From the NCBI GenBank assembly GCA_023053545.1, contig JAKZAN010000004.1:4960001-5024000 (forward strand): a stretch of 64,000 nucleotides of DNA, read 5' to 3'. The notes beneath the pieces are model-generated. The model saw nothing but the letters and a program-made list of their open reading frames with translations, ran no database searches and was not told the DNA's origin. The position numbers and the translations under genes are program-made. This document shows positions 24,546 to 41,301 of the stretch, piece after piece (the stretch's first letter is position 1; the number at the start of each line of letters is the position of its first letter). This DNA comes from Lepidurus packardi (taxonomy: Eukaryota > Arthropoda > Branchiopoda > Notostraca > Triopsidae).

Positions 24546-24767
24546 GGCTCCTTTTCTTGTACCTCACTTTTCAAAATTCCAAGACAATTCAGGTTAAAAA
24601 ATTCTGAATATGGAAAACCTTTGATAAAATAACTCCAAATATGTTTCCCGTGTAAAAGTGCGCGGTGTATATATTTAAGCATATTACCATTTCGTGGCTT
24701 GCGAACTGTTATACGGCAGTACTAATGTTTACAATCAATCTTGTTTTCCCAACAAACGTTTTACAAA

Positions 24768-26193
24768 TTAGAAACGGACTAAGCCAGGAATGTACTTATC
24801 AATAAGCGACTGGTAATAGGGAACTAAAGCTTCCACATCGGGCGATTCGTCCGACTTCGTGTACAAATCAAAAGGACTATGAAAATATATATAAAAATTA
24901 ATTAAACTCGTTTCTTTTGTAACATATTAGACAGTATTATCTGCAGAAAATATAACGCTGTGTAAACGCTATGTTCTATGGTATTTACTTGAAAAGACGA
25001 ACCCATGCCAACATTCGCATGTCCTTTTCGTTGCAAAGATGCATATAATCGCCCCCAGAATGCCACGGATAGAACGAATGGAATCTGCCATGAGCAAAAG
25101 TGAGCCAAAACACAATAATATACAAGTCATTAACATGTCGGTCTAAGTTAATAAATACCGGATGATGTACAAAGCTTCTTCAGGCAAACTCGTTTTCTGG
25201 TTGAGCAACAGTCGGTAGAGGTACTCATCGTGGCCCCAGGACATTGTAACCTTTTCCAGTCCGCAATTAGCTTCGTACACGCCAAATTTGGTGCTGTGCG
25301 AAAAACATAGTTATGATCCTACGGTGGGGAATTCCGCACTTTTATCTATTACTTATATTTGGGGTTGGTTAAATCTAGATTGGCTTCGAAACTACTCTCG
25401 CGATAGACAATAGATGGAGCAAAAGAACATCCCAACGGAAAAGTATCTCCAACGACCGCCCACTGAGGTTCATAGAACGCCATAACCTTTAAGCGTTTAT
25501 AAAAGAAGTTTTAATCACAAGTTCTAAATCCCTTTATGTGCATACTTTGCCCAAATCGTGAATAAGACCTGTTAGATGCAGCCAATCCGAGTCAGGATGG
25601 GCTTTCCGCAATCGTTCGGCTGTTTGGAAGGCGTGTATGGAGTTAGGCATGTCTACGTCTGGATCCGACTCATCAACCAGTGAATTTAAGCGACCTAACG
25701 CTTCCAGGATCGTAGATTCGAACTTATCGAACTTCAGCCAATCTGCCATCTGCAAACAAAAGATGTGTTATTCTTTAAGTAAATTCAGATTGTGATAACC
25801 TTTCGCTTAACAAAGTCCGCCGTTTGGTAAGTATGCATATCCAGGTAAGTGCGCCGGACGCGAGCTTTGATGGGATCGTCATCATCGCACGAGTAATCGC
25901 GGAACGCTTCGATAGGCTTATTGGCAAAGATCGCCTCTGGACGGAGCAGTAGCGATGGGTCTATGTAGGTCACTTGATTGTTCCCAATCTAGAAAGGATT
26001 TATAATAAGGTTATATTTTCAGAACATACAACCTTAGTTGAAAGTTTACCTCGAAAAGTCCTATGGCACTCATGTTCACTCCACGATTATCGTGATTTCC
26101 TTCTTTCTCGGGGTCACTGGATTGACTGACACCAACCAATTGACCGCCGTCCAGTGTCAAATTTGGGGGCGTTTTCCGTTGTAGCACTCGCAT
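24768..26193 (-). CDS. MIOX: myo-inositol oxygenase
   Basis: Seven exons: 26193-26050, 25988-25800, 25749-25546, 25486-25353, 25293-25159, 25084-24989, 24876-24768; 336 aa. The enzyme cleaves myo-inositol with O2 to D-glucuronate at a di-iron centre in the cytosol. Family signatures follow in order: [74 protein letters not shown]. All six expected metal ligands are present (His150, His175-Asp176, then the His of MSWGHDEY, the His of RFHSF and the Asp of FDLYTK). It is about 50 residues longer than the human enzyme (285 aa), all in the N-terminus before [10 protein letters not shown]. The start is the ATG at 26193; the frame is open slightly further upstream but without an ATG. Inositol catabolism is also linked to osmolyte balance. 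Confidence 0.95.
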
Positions 26194-26539
26194 AGTGCAG
26201 GTTTGAAAAACAGGGTCCACAGGAGGTCACAAACTTGGTTGCTAGGTCACACGTGCACTGTCAAGGAGCGTTAGCACTGCAACCACTGAAAGTTACGTCG
26301 CAAGTAAAAGTTCACTCATCTAAACTGTTGTCTTTATACGTAAGAAGTTGCAAAACAAGTCCGTTAGTCTGAAGTTCCAAGTCCGTTCCATGCCTGGTCA
26401 TCTCTGGCGCAGTAGAGAAATCTGAAAGAAGGAGAAAAAAAACTCGTTTTCCAGCTCTCCTTGAGAAACTGATTATTTTTGCAGTAAACAAAGGCTTAAA
26501 ACGAAAGCTACAGAATACGGAACAAAAAAATTATTGCTT

Positions 26540-26545
26540 TTTATT
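26540..26545 (-). terminator. polyadenylation signal of SFSWAP
   Basis: AATAAA on the minus strand, beginning only 3 nt after the SFSWAP stop codon. Confidence 0.5.
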
Positions 26546-26548
26546 CAG

Positions 26549-29500
26549 TCATTTAGATACACTGGGAGGGATGGGTGATGATGGGTTTGAGCCGAAGACT
26601 TTAGCTCGCACTTTGGCCAATAAACCCTGTAAAGATTTCCAAAACAAAGCAGGTTAATACTACACCGTTACCTTCCAACCTGTTTGAACTGGAGAAAGCC
26701 ACAATACTATTTACCTCGGCCAGCTTGGCAACAACGGGTTGTTGTAACGAAGGAGGCAAAGAATTTTCTCTTGAGCCTGAAGAACTGTCTGGGTATACTT
26801 TACTACTCGAAGTCGCCAGAGGTAACGGTGAACATATTAGAGATTCGCTAGACGGGACCCTAGTGGAAGATAAAGAACAAGAGCAAGTTATTCGGTAAAC
26901 CTTCCCCATTACGTCGCAAAAAGACAATATATTTTAATATCTTTCTCTTTTTATTTTTTTTATTTATTTTTTTACCTAGCTTCCCCTTTCTTCTGTTCAG
27001 CCTTTCTGCGCAGAATATCCCACTTTGCTTCTATGGCAGCACGTTTATTAGGTAGTTCAGGATCCACAGAAGGTGATCTGGAGAAGGAACTTGTGTAGCG
27101 ACGAGATTTGCGAGATTTCTTAGGTGACCTAGAAGGCGAATCTGTTCGATCCTTTGACCTTGAACGATGCCGGCGACGCTTTTTGAGACGTCGTTGCAGT
27201 TCGCGTTCCTCTAATTCTTCGCGTTCTTCTCGGCGTAGACGCCGTCTTTCTTGAGATCTAACAGAATAGAATGAAAACATGCGTTACATTCAGAAGGTCA
27301 ATCCTAAACATCTTAAATTACCTTTCTCGCTCTCTTCGGATACGTTCTTCACTCCTTTTCCTTTTATCTCTCCTTTCCCTAGACGAAGAACGAGATAATG
27401 ACCTCCCTCGAGATCTGCTTCCACTTCTGCTTCGCCTACCGAAGCAAAAAATGTTGATACGAAAAGATAATAACAGAATACACAATATATACAGATACTA
27501 ATAAAATAATTTGACCGCTAATAACAAAAATAATTATTCATCGTACCGTTTATGCAACTTTTTGCTATGCTTATGATGCTTGTTCTTCTTTTCCTTTCGG
27601 GAACTCTCTCTCTCTCTTCTTGGCCTGTCTTTATTCCTCGTCTCCACCCGTTTCCCAGCCTTTGTAGTTTCTCCCACGATTTCAATATCAGAGTTATTAT
27701 TATCCTCGTTGTTATTAGCCGTATCAGCTACCACTTCTGCGTCTTTTTCCAATTTCGCCGATTCTGAAGCTAGTGTAACCTTCTCCAGTTCATCCGTAGT
27801 GGGCTCCTCTGTGATTGGCTCCTCTGTCCGTGTTTTCCGAAATAAGGAAGGTGAAAGTGTAAGCACAGGCGATGCTGACATCTCTACTCTGTTCTCATCC
27901 CCTGGTGGAGCAATGTCTTCTTCCTCTTCGGCTTCCTTGCCGCTGGTGTCATGCATCAAGTTTTCTATCAATTCTTCAATTCCGCTGGTTTCGTCTTCTT
28001 TGTTGGTCGTTCTCGTCTCTTCATCGCTCTCTTCGGACGTGAAAGCACTCTTATCCAACGCTTTGGATGTTTCTCCTTTACCCTTGATCGAAAAGCTAAC
28101 CACACCAAACGAGGTTTTGGACTGCGCGTCAGATTTGCCATATGATTCCAACTTGTATAAATAATACGCATGGTGTGGACAGCTTGGATCAAGAAAGTCA
28201 AAGCGCGAATCGCCCTTGGCTTTCACGATTTTCTCAAAGCCTTCTCCATTCTTAGCTACATAAGACGCCATTTTGTCAATAAACGCTTCTACGGTTGGGG
28301 GAGGAACCAAAACTGGGTTCGAAGTTGTTGCTGGGGGCGATGTCGGGGCTGGAGGTGGCAATGTGGCTATCGCAGCTGTCTTTTCTTTCAACTGAGCTGC
28401 TAGACGTAAATAGGCCGAGTCCGCGGGCAGTTTATATAATACTGACGATATCTGCTTTAAAAAAGAAGGAAAAAATAGATTAGGATTAGAAGAGGACTAA
28501 AGAAACGAAGATTTCTTACTTGGCTCGCTTGTGAGGAAACTCCACCTGCTAAACTGGGGTGTAAATAGTGGTCTCCGTCGCTGTCATCATCCTCTGAATC
28601 TTCTTCTTGATCTTGGGGAGTTTCTTCGCCTTCCTTAGGAGGTGTGTACCTGCCTTCCTTGATAGCTAGCATGACGTGTTTATAATACAGATGAAGGACA
28701 TGGTCGAAAGACAGGAAACCAAAGTTGGGATTGTGGGCTTGCTTGAACTTTAAAATAACTTCCATCTGAGATCCTTGATTGACGATAAACTGAGCTGTAC
28801 GAGCGATAATTAGGGCCAACTTCTGGTTAGGAGGCTAGAGAAAAAAAGACGATTTAACTTTTGTAAGTTAAGCGTCATTATGAGTTAAGTACCAGGTCTA
28901 TGTCTGGTGGTATGGCTAGTGCTGCTGGGGGAATAAAGGGAGTTTCCGGTTCGACTATTTCCTCTTCAACGGGGGGTGGCTCGGGCCCGTGAAGTACTTT
29001 GTTAGAGTCATCATCGTATGAAAAGGCTACTTGCTTATATGATGCATCGCTGCTCAATTCTTGGTGCAGTCTTTTGATCTCCTCCTCTGAGAGAAACGAA
29101 AAAGGGTTAGGGGTTATTATCTTTTTTTATCGAGTGGAAACGGAACCAATTACCTCTTTTCGCTTCTTGCTCTACCTCATCGTTATACAATGCGACATAA
29201 CGCTCTTCATCGCAAAGTTCTTCTATGCGCCTTTCTTCAACTGTTAAACCTTCGAAACGATGATAACCGCCTGAAGGGGCTTCATACAGTTGTAAATTGT
29301 GAAGAGTGCCGCGAGCATCGTACCTAAAAAGGCAGATCAAGCGAGTATTAGTTCCTGGAGGTACGGAATCAAAACGGAAACAGAACAATGCAAGTAATAT
29401 AAAAACCATGGGTGCAATGCAAACCTGCAAGTTGCTAATCCAGACCCGATTTTGCTGAGGATATCGAACTCATGGGTACAGTTCCATAATGCTTTTATCC

Positions 29501-30082
29501 CAGCTGCCATAAGATAACCTTAACTCTGCAAGTTTTATTAATTAATTATAGTAGAATACTTACTTAAAATGAATACATGTCAATGTATCATTCAGGCAAG
29601 ATAAAGAAAAAACATTCCTGTTAAAGAAGCCTTATATTGATAAATCTTGGTGGTTTCTTGAGACTTGACAGTCTGTCTCATGAATTCAGGCAAAATCCTG
29701 ATGAAAAGTGTTCAACTCATCCTCATCTCACGCTTCCGCGATTTTGAATCATCAACCACTGTTGACCTACACTTTATTTTAGGGATTTGGGCAAACATGG
29801 GAAGTAGAGGCTTTGGAAGCAGTTGGTTTAAAATAGGAGTCAGGGCAAGGTTAGAAATGGAAAACGGCGAATGTATTTACACAATGGAAAAAGTACAGAC
29901 CTGTCAATCTTTAGGTTCTCATCCCCCATCCACGGAATTAGATGTTTTCCGTGATCAATGTATATTGCCTTCGCGTCATCACGAAATGTTTTACAAGCAT
30001 ATCCAAACACTAAAAACTCGTCTTGCTTGTCTTTTCCTTCTAAGGAACCATGGATTCCACCTCTTCGAGGATTTGTCGCCAT
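26549..30082 (-). CDS. SFSWAP: splicing factor SWAP (suppressor of white-apricot homologue)
   Basis: Nine coding exons: 30082-29901, 29323-29154, 29086-28893, 28834-28520, 28451-27547, 27435-27322, 27257-26976, 26859-26715, 26626-26549; 794 aa (human about 951). The N-terminus carries the DRY-EERY domain (LVFGYACKTFRDD, IPWMGDENLKIDRYD, CDEERYVALYNDE). SURP1 is near 190-235 (IIARTAQFIVNQGS, KFKQAHNPNFGFL) and SURP2 at 341-388 (FIDKMASYVAKNG, DFLDPSCPHHAYYLYKL). An acidic linker is followed by the RS-rich domain and a short conserved C-terminus (LLAKVRAKVFG). SURP domains bind SF1-type partners and the RS region contacts splicing factors in the nucleus. The intron after exon 5 is in frame for only three codons before a stop, so its retention would give a protein without the RS domain. 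Its start lies 250 bp downstream of the SMC3 stop. Confidence 0.95.
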
Positions 30083-30223
30083 TTTTCTTCAACTGTTTGC
30101 AACGTTGCCCTTCTTATTTATACCTAGTGTATACAGTTACATATTACCTGATAAAAATAATTAGTAAAACAGAAATTACATTTAACATCTCCCCAGATTC
30201 CACGGTTTTGCTTGGGACTATTA

Positions 30224-30229
30224 TTTATT
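30224..30229 (-). terminator. candidate polyadenylation signal of SMC3
   Basis: AATAAA on the minus strand, about 104 nt after the SMC3 stop and 140 nt before the SFSWAP start. Both the SMC3 3' end and the SFSWAP promoter must therefore fit in 250 bp. Confidence 0.4.
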
Positions 30230-30332
30230 AAAACATTGAATTTTACATGAAATTGGCTTACGCACTATGCTGCACAATGGTATCTTACGAGAAATATCCA
30301 ATTAAAATATAGCTGAATGGAAGCAAAGAAAA

Positions 30333-35069
<4,737 letters not shown>

Positions 35070-35417
35070 GATAAAAGTTCTGGCTTCAACCAGAAGCTTT
35101 TTTTTAACACGATTTCACTCGTTTTATATAGCACAATAACACAAAATAGCTAATTTCAGAACTCGAACTAAACAAAAACAGAAGCTCTCAAATGGCGGGA
35201 ATGAGTTGGTATCGATTTTCTGAAGCCGGAATCAGTATTGTTAATTTTTCCTTAGACCAAAGCAATCTCTCTCTTCGACCGATACAATACTTCCAAATGT
35301 TATTGCCGCCATTTCTCCCTTCCCGAACTTATGTTATGTTGGTGATTTTCAATGAATTAATCAACCACGTAATAAGAACAGTAATTCAGTGAAGTTCATC
35401 AGTTAACATCGAAACTA
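35070..35417. promoter_or_regulatory. candidate bidirectional promoter between SMC3 and TM2D2
   Basis: 348 bp separate the start codons of two divergent genes, so both 5' untranslated regions and promoters must lie here. I see no TATA box close to either start. A short open frame inside it has no features. Confidence 0.5.
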
Positions 35418-36943
35418 ATGGGTCACTTTAGCACAATATGCATTTTTTGTGTTGCTAGTGCTCTGTACAGTGTTGCTGCTGTTGCTGTGGATGAATACTT
35501 GGAATTTAATGCATCCAAATTCAATCCCTTGGGTCCTAACGTCAAGTGTCATTTCCTGTAAGTCCGCAATTTTCTTTGCTTGTTTTCTTCGTCATAGTTT
35601 TCAATTTCATGTATCCTAATTTTACCATTGGCTCTTTTAAATGCACCAAGTCCTGTGGACTTTTTGGATTGTGAAGAGCCTTTAGACCTGAAAGGGAACA
35701 AAACAGCCCAAGAGGAGCTGGGCTATGGCTGCGTCAAAGTAATTGGCTACTTTAAATTTCTAATTAACAATTGTCTGTCTATGCTTGAAAGTTGAATTAA
35801 CTCTGTAATCTTTTACAAGATGGGCGGGCAGAGATATGAAGACGTAGAAAAGACCCAAGTTAAATGCACAGTATTGCCCTCAATCGAATGCTACGGTGAA
35901 CGAAGTTTCCTGCGAGATGATGTCCCTTGCGTCAAGTACACCAGCTCATTTTCTCAATTTCTCGATTGTGCTACCTAGGCTAAACGGGACGCTAATATCA
36001 ATGGAATGTTAACCGAGCTCAACTAGGCCCAGAACGGGGAATTGTTGAGGGAGTCCAGACGACAAATTGAAGGTTCATATTAATTAAGCTTAAACCTTTC
36101 CAATTCTTCTTATTTACGGTTAAGGCGTATACCTGAAGGTGCAGCACCTTCACACGGTTAAACACTTTCCCGTCAGAAACTTTTCAACGGCAAAGGTGGA
36201 CGTTTTTGCGTGCACGTTTGGCCAGTGGAAATTTTTTACAAGAAAAAATATTGAAAAATTATGGTTTTAGGGAAAAACTTTTGAAGGTATTGTACGGAGG
36301 GTGCTTCCCTTCTGTCCGGATCGCTCTCATTTGTTTTATTTTAAGGAGAACGAAAATTATTGAACCGAAAAGGGATTCTTTCCGTCATATCCGTGTTGTT
36401 TATTTTCCAAACGTACTGTACCTGGGTAAAACTTCTTCCGAAGTGACGAAATATGCTTGTCAACTTGAGCTTAACTTAATGAGAATTGTGTCTACAAGGA
36501 ACTTTAATTTGAATTAGCTGATGTTCGTTAAAGTTAATAGTTTTAACAACCTCGCTTAATTGGAAAATTCAATCAACTGTTCATGCTCCTTAACCTGAAC
36601 GGAGTTGTTCCTAAACGAGTCACTTAATCGGGGTTAACTCAGGTAGAAGGAGTTTAATTGTCATTAACTTATCCCGTCTAGCCTATGGGTCTCAAAGTTC
36701 CATAACTTTAGCGGGCTCTTTTCTTGCAGGTACAACGGCCACTACTTCGTCACGACGCTCCTGTATAGTGTCTTACTGGGATTTTTAGGGTTAGATCGAT
36801 TTTGCTTAGGTCATACTGGAACCGCAGTAGGAAAATTGCTTACTTTAGGAGGTTTAGGCATTTGGTGGATTGTAGATATAATTCTCTTAGTCACTGGTGG
36901 TTTACAGCCAGAAGATGGATCCAATTGGGTACCCAACATATAA
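35418..36943 (+). CDS. TM2D2: TM2 domain-containing protein 2 (amaretto orthologue)
   Basis: Four exons: 35418-35557, 35651-35738, 35820-35935, 36730-36943; 185 aa (human 214). A signal peptide occupies the first 24 residues or so ([18 protein letters not shown]). The Cys-containing lumenal part has [20 protein letters not shown] and [15 protein letters not shown]. The C-terminal TM2 domain has two helices around the family motif [15 protein letters not shown], then [11 protein letters not shown] and DGSNW. TM2D proteins, studied as almondex, amaretto and biscotti in flies, act with Notch signalling and membrane trafficking. The intron before the last exon is 794 nt, roughly tenfold longer than its neighbours, and contains the TIR element at 35978-36683. 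AATAAA follows the stop by 3 nt. Confidence 0.96.
35978..36683. mobile_element. candidate TIR element with TA target duplication in TM2D2 intron 3
   Basis: The left end ggctaaacggga and the right end tcccgtctagcc are complementary at 11 of 12 positions, with weaker pairing for about 15 more bases. Both are flanked outside by TA, as with Tc1/mariner-like insertions. The 706 bp inside have no transposase; an open frame at 36206-36517 has no motif. A short palindrome aaggtgcagcacctt lies near 36133. Removing the unit would leave an intron of about 88 nt, matching the other introns of the gene. Only one copy is in the window, so the ends are inferred. Confidence 0.5.
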
Positions 36944-36946
36944 GGA

Positions 36947-36952
36947 AATAAA
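36947..36952 (+). terminator. polyadenylation signal of TM2D2
   Basis: AATAAA beginning 3 nt after the TM2D2 stop codon; a second one lies near 36992. Confidence 0.5.
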
Positions 36953-37376
36953 TGTACTATATTTTTTTAATTAAAGCCTTGGATATTTGTAATAAAACCC
37001 TGGATTATATATAAACGACAGTATTTCTTTTTAAAAAATGCCTTTCGTGCTGGCTATGACTAGCAACATCCAGCATACTTTTATCATTCTGGACTGGCAA
37101 TAAATATAACACTGAAACAATTTAGTTGAGTGGACGCAATGCAACGTAATAACTTATGCTCTTTTTTTCTCCCATAATAAAGCCAAAACTGTTGTCCATC
37201 GCCTTATCTTCATTTCGCATTAAGCAAACCTGGTTTAGGTTGTAGTCGCACTATATATAAATACCCGCACTAATGTAATGAGTTTTTGTATCAAAAAGGA
37301 GGAGTGTTGCAAAGAGAGGGGGATATGAGAGGAGACAAACGATGTAGAACGATGATTACCACACTTTTTTACGTTT

Positions 37377-40300
37377 TCAGACGACATGTCTCTGTCCTGT
37401 GGATGTCATTGAAGCGGCGCACATACGGCAATGGGGATCCCGTTCGTAATTAGTGAAATGAAAGCCAGAGTCAGTGTGGCACGAGTCAAAGGTATCGTCA
37501 GCCAAACTGTTCATAGGAACTCGAGTAGGTTCGTTATGGTGTTGGGAGCGATAAGAGGGATTAGGGTAATGTACGGTCACGTAATTATTGGGCTGCAGTA
37601 AACGTCGCTGCACATCGTAAGGCTCCGAGTAATGGCTTTTGACGGTAGGCTGAGTAACTTGACAGGAGGAGCCCGTCGAGGGGTTAAAGTGGTTCGTGAC
37701 GGTCACAGGCAAACTTTTGCTCACATTAGTCGCCACTTGATTAGCCTTTGGCTTGTTGGGGTTAGGTTTTCTACGAATGTAACAGGCCAGAGTCACGCTG
37801 ACGATAATTACCGCTCCCGTTACACCCAGAATCAACGCAAGGGTCAAATCGCTGCCCAAACCCAGACTCCATGAGCCGGAATCTGCTGTAAAATAAGATT
37901 TAATTACTTATTAAACAATTTCTCATTTTATTTAAATTAAAAATTCTTAGAAACTGTAAAACATAATTGTTGGTCTTTGCTTCCAGCGAATTTATCTTTT
38001 ATATTTTTAATTTTGTTTATATTATTTTTATTTCTTATTTATTTATTAATTATTAAGTATATCTTCGAGCGAATGAGAATATGTAATTACCACATTATTT
38101 GCACTTCTTTGATACAAAGCGTTACATTTTGTTGATATGAGAATTGTGGAATTAGAGTGAAAATTACTTTTAAGAACGTTGGGTAGAACTTGAAGTTCAA
38201 CTTCCCGGTACACAAATCCAGCTGTGCTAATAGCTAAGCACATGTAGAGCCCCGTATCCACCAGAGTACTCCGTGGAATTGTCAACTTTGACAAATAGTA
38301 GCCATCCAGGGTAGGAACACCCTCCGCGGAGCTGAGAATCTAATTAAAGAGACACCCTTGTATGTAACAGGTTCAGGCTCTTTTAGCTTATTGCATAGAA
38401 AATCGATCATTTCACGTCATTCTCAAGTCTCAAATCTTTTTTTCTTTATCTTTTTCACTTGTACCTTGAAGTAAGAATTGTCCACTCGAATCGTTTTGTT
38501 GACGATAACCGGATTATTAGTGTTCACATCCAGCCAATTGATGTCATCTCCAGTGTCGACCCGTTTGAGCCATTGGGTGCTGGGTGGGAGTTCGGCTTTA
38601 ACTTTGCATTGCAAATAAGCCGTTTCGCCTACGGTAATTGACGTGTTGGCAGGGTAATCAGGGTGCAGCTCTGGCTTGTCAAAGACACGATCTAAAAAAA
38701 AGGTTTCGTTTTTAAACGGTTTAATAGAGTTCCCGTTTGACAGAGGAAGTTTATCTGGTTGGGTTTCTTACCAATAACCTCAACGTTGAAAGACGCTTCG
38801 ACGTAGCCGAGTGAGTTTTGGGCTCGACAGGAGTACACGCCCGAGTCGTGGGCGGTTAATTTGGCAATTTGCAGAGATGCACGGGAGACGAGTCCCATTT
38901 CGCCACTATCAGCGTTATCGGTCCGGACTTTCAAAGCCTTCGTGTTTTGCTTAGGTATAAGCTGACCATCCTATTGTCAACACAAACGTGATGAGATAAG
39001 GCAAACTTCAATCTGTCATCAGAATATTAGGTTGCAATCCTAAGCTTTAGCATTCAGGGTTTCTTTCAGTGATAACGAGTAACACATCAACTGTTTTCGT
39101 TTGTTCTATAAATACGAGTTGGATGCTCGTTAGAAATTCGAGTTTATACTTTCGAGAATACTTTTGAGTTTACAGATTACGCGAATTTTGAGTTGGGGTC
39201 GCCATTTAGCTATAAAAGTTATTATGATGACTATTGCCGGAGAAAATGACAGCACTTCCACGTTAGTGTCTTAGGGCTAATAGCGATAAGAAAACGGATC
39301 CATTAGTTAGATGCTCCGTATACCTAACACTTTTCGTTTGTCTAGTGCAATCAATTTGTCTTAGTTTGCGTACTGAGAAGTCCTGACAAAACTGATACGG
39401 ATATCGACTGGTAACAGAACACGAGATATACCCATATCTTTGATTTCAGACATCCTGTTTGGCAAGGCTCTTCAATGTTGCAACAAAAGCCTACTTAAGA
39501 CTGTCCGAATGGAGTGGTCCTTGTATCAACTTAGGTCAATCGTTTGAACTTTTTCTAACTCTTGACAGTCTTTATGGCAGTTGTTATGATAGTCATTAGG
39601 CCTAACTACAGATCAGTCCCTTTGTAAAAGCCTTCTGGAAACTCTGTGGATTGTCTAATATGGTTAAGGCCACGGTATAATATACTAGAACCCCGTATGG
39701 CGCTACAGCATTGCAAATTTGCTTCACTAATTTTCATTGCCCTGTGCCATACAATGAAATTGTATTGTGACAGTCATGCATGGGATCTATAGATCTATAA
39801 AACCTACGGGATTTTTTCGTATCGCTTTTAATAAAACTTTTTCCATGGTATTCAAGTTATGAAATTGTAAATAACTCATATATCTAAATCTTCTGACGCA
39901 GCCTACCAAGGTATTTTTATTACGATATTTAAAAAAAGGAAATTTTCCATTATATCGTTAAATTTCTTTGAATTTTTGTTTAAAGTTGTTTAAAATTTCT
40001 GCATTCTCATGATACAGGGGTGTGACATCAGTGCCATCTTTTGACAAAAAGTAATCAACTACTTGCAGTACACAGTGGCCTTAATTGTATGATCCTTTGA
40101 CAGAATTACTAACGGTCATAAAGCCTAATGTCATTATTTCTTATTATAGGTAAGTAAGCATTATTGTAAATTGAATTGGATGATTAGCGCAAATGTGTCA
40201 AAAAATCATTAATTTCGACTAGTCATACATTTGTGACAAGAATCGATGAGGGCGTTACCTTGAGCCATAAGAAGTCTGGTAAAGGGTCTCCAATAGCAAT

Positions 40301-41301
40301 ACACTTTAAGCGTAGCGCTGCTCCAGCAGGCCGCATCACATGGGAATCTTCATCATTCGGCAAAACCTCAATTAACTCGGGCAAAGAAGACGATGAAGTC
40401 ACTGGGTTATGGTTCTCCTCATCTATATCTTTTTCGTTGTGATCAGCATTTTCTGAATTAGTCCAAGAAGTGTCTGGATAGAAGTTCTCTTGAGTCTCCT
40501 CGCCTTCACCTTCACAAAAAACAAATGAAAAAAAAATACTAATGAGTTTTGCAAGAAAGTTAAGACCAACTCTTTATCCCGTAGTCAACTCGTGACAATT
40601 AAAAGAACATAAAAAAGCACCAAAAGAACATAAATAAATACAAAAAAAAACAACAGAAACTATGATTCTCCGAATTGTCACTTTACGATACGAAAAGACA
40701 CACAATGCGTGTCCGACTTACTCAGTATCTTGAACTGCATCGAGACTTCTTGGACTCCAAACCCGTTAATCCCGCGACATAGGAAGGTGCCTTCGTCATC
40801 TGCGTTCACGTCCTTAATTTTCAACGCAGTCCCACGGGAGGTGACGCGATAATGATCCCACCATTGACTAATGGAGTCCCCGTCCTACATGATAATGACA
40901 GGAGCTGTATAGATTTGTGTGCATCTATACACACGGCTAGGGCATGAGAATTTCTTCATAAATTGAGTCGATTCCTCAGCCACGCCCTTTATTTTTATTA
41001 TTTTTGGTGGGAAGGGTGTTACCTTATACCATTCCAATAAGGGCTCGGGGTTTCCTACAATGGGGCAAACAATCTTGACAGTTTCCCCAACACGAGCCAC
41101 AATTTTTGTCGATATGCCTGGCTTCACTTCAGGTGGACCTAATTAGACAATTTGGTCCCAGTTCCAGATTAAGAAGCTGAAGAAATGGTTCCACGCTTTA
41201 TTACCTTTAACTCCATCATAGACGGGTGCGTCTGCCCAGGCAACACCAACAATGCTTATTATCCCGAAGGCAATGACGTAGCTGACAATGGCTCCGTGCA
41301 T
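37377..41301 (-). CDS. FGFRL1: fibroblast growth factor receptor-like 1 (three Ig domains, no kinase)
   Basis: Eight exons: 41301-41205, 41138-41023, 40884-40722, 40509-40259, 38970-38772, 38691-38465, 38339-38168, 37885-37377; 577 aa (human 504). Signal peptide about 1-23, starting at the ATG at 41301. Ig1 cysteines are at 57 and 107, Ig2 at 195 and 257, Ig3 at 304 and 385. Ig3 closely follows FGFRL1: LQCKVKAELPPSTQWLKRV, then YYLSKLTIPRSTLVDTG and LELQ-type VELQVLP. One TM helix lies near 422-445, followed by a 130-residue cytoplasmic tail rich in Tyr, His and Asn (SEPYDV, NYVTVHYPNPSY) and no kinase. FGFRL1 binds FGF and heparin and acts in cell adhesion and branching, without kinase signalling. 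The Ig1-Ig2 linker (126-180) is acidic (DHNEKDIDEEN), like the acid box of true FGFRs. Exon phases alternate 1,0,1,0 throughout. The largest intron is 1.3 kb. Confidence 0.92.
38971..40258 (-). other. 1.3 kb FGFRL1 intron between the two Ig2 exons
   Basis: The Ig2 domain is split here in phase 0 after DFLWLK. I see no nested gene or clear repeat in it. Confidence 0.7.

Noticed and set aside
27580-28164. 194-aa plus-strand frame rich in Ser and Leu
   Set aside because: Antisense shadow of SFSWAP exon 5 (acidic and Lys-rich codons read backwards).
29665-30231. 188-aa plus-strand open frame
   Set aside because: It is antisense to SFSWAP exon 1 and its intron; the minus strand carries the conserved protein.
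37247-37260. TATA-like sequence tatataaata between TM2D2 and FGFRL1
   Set aside because: It lies between two convergent 3' ends, with no gene starting nearby; probably chance in AT-rich DNA.
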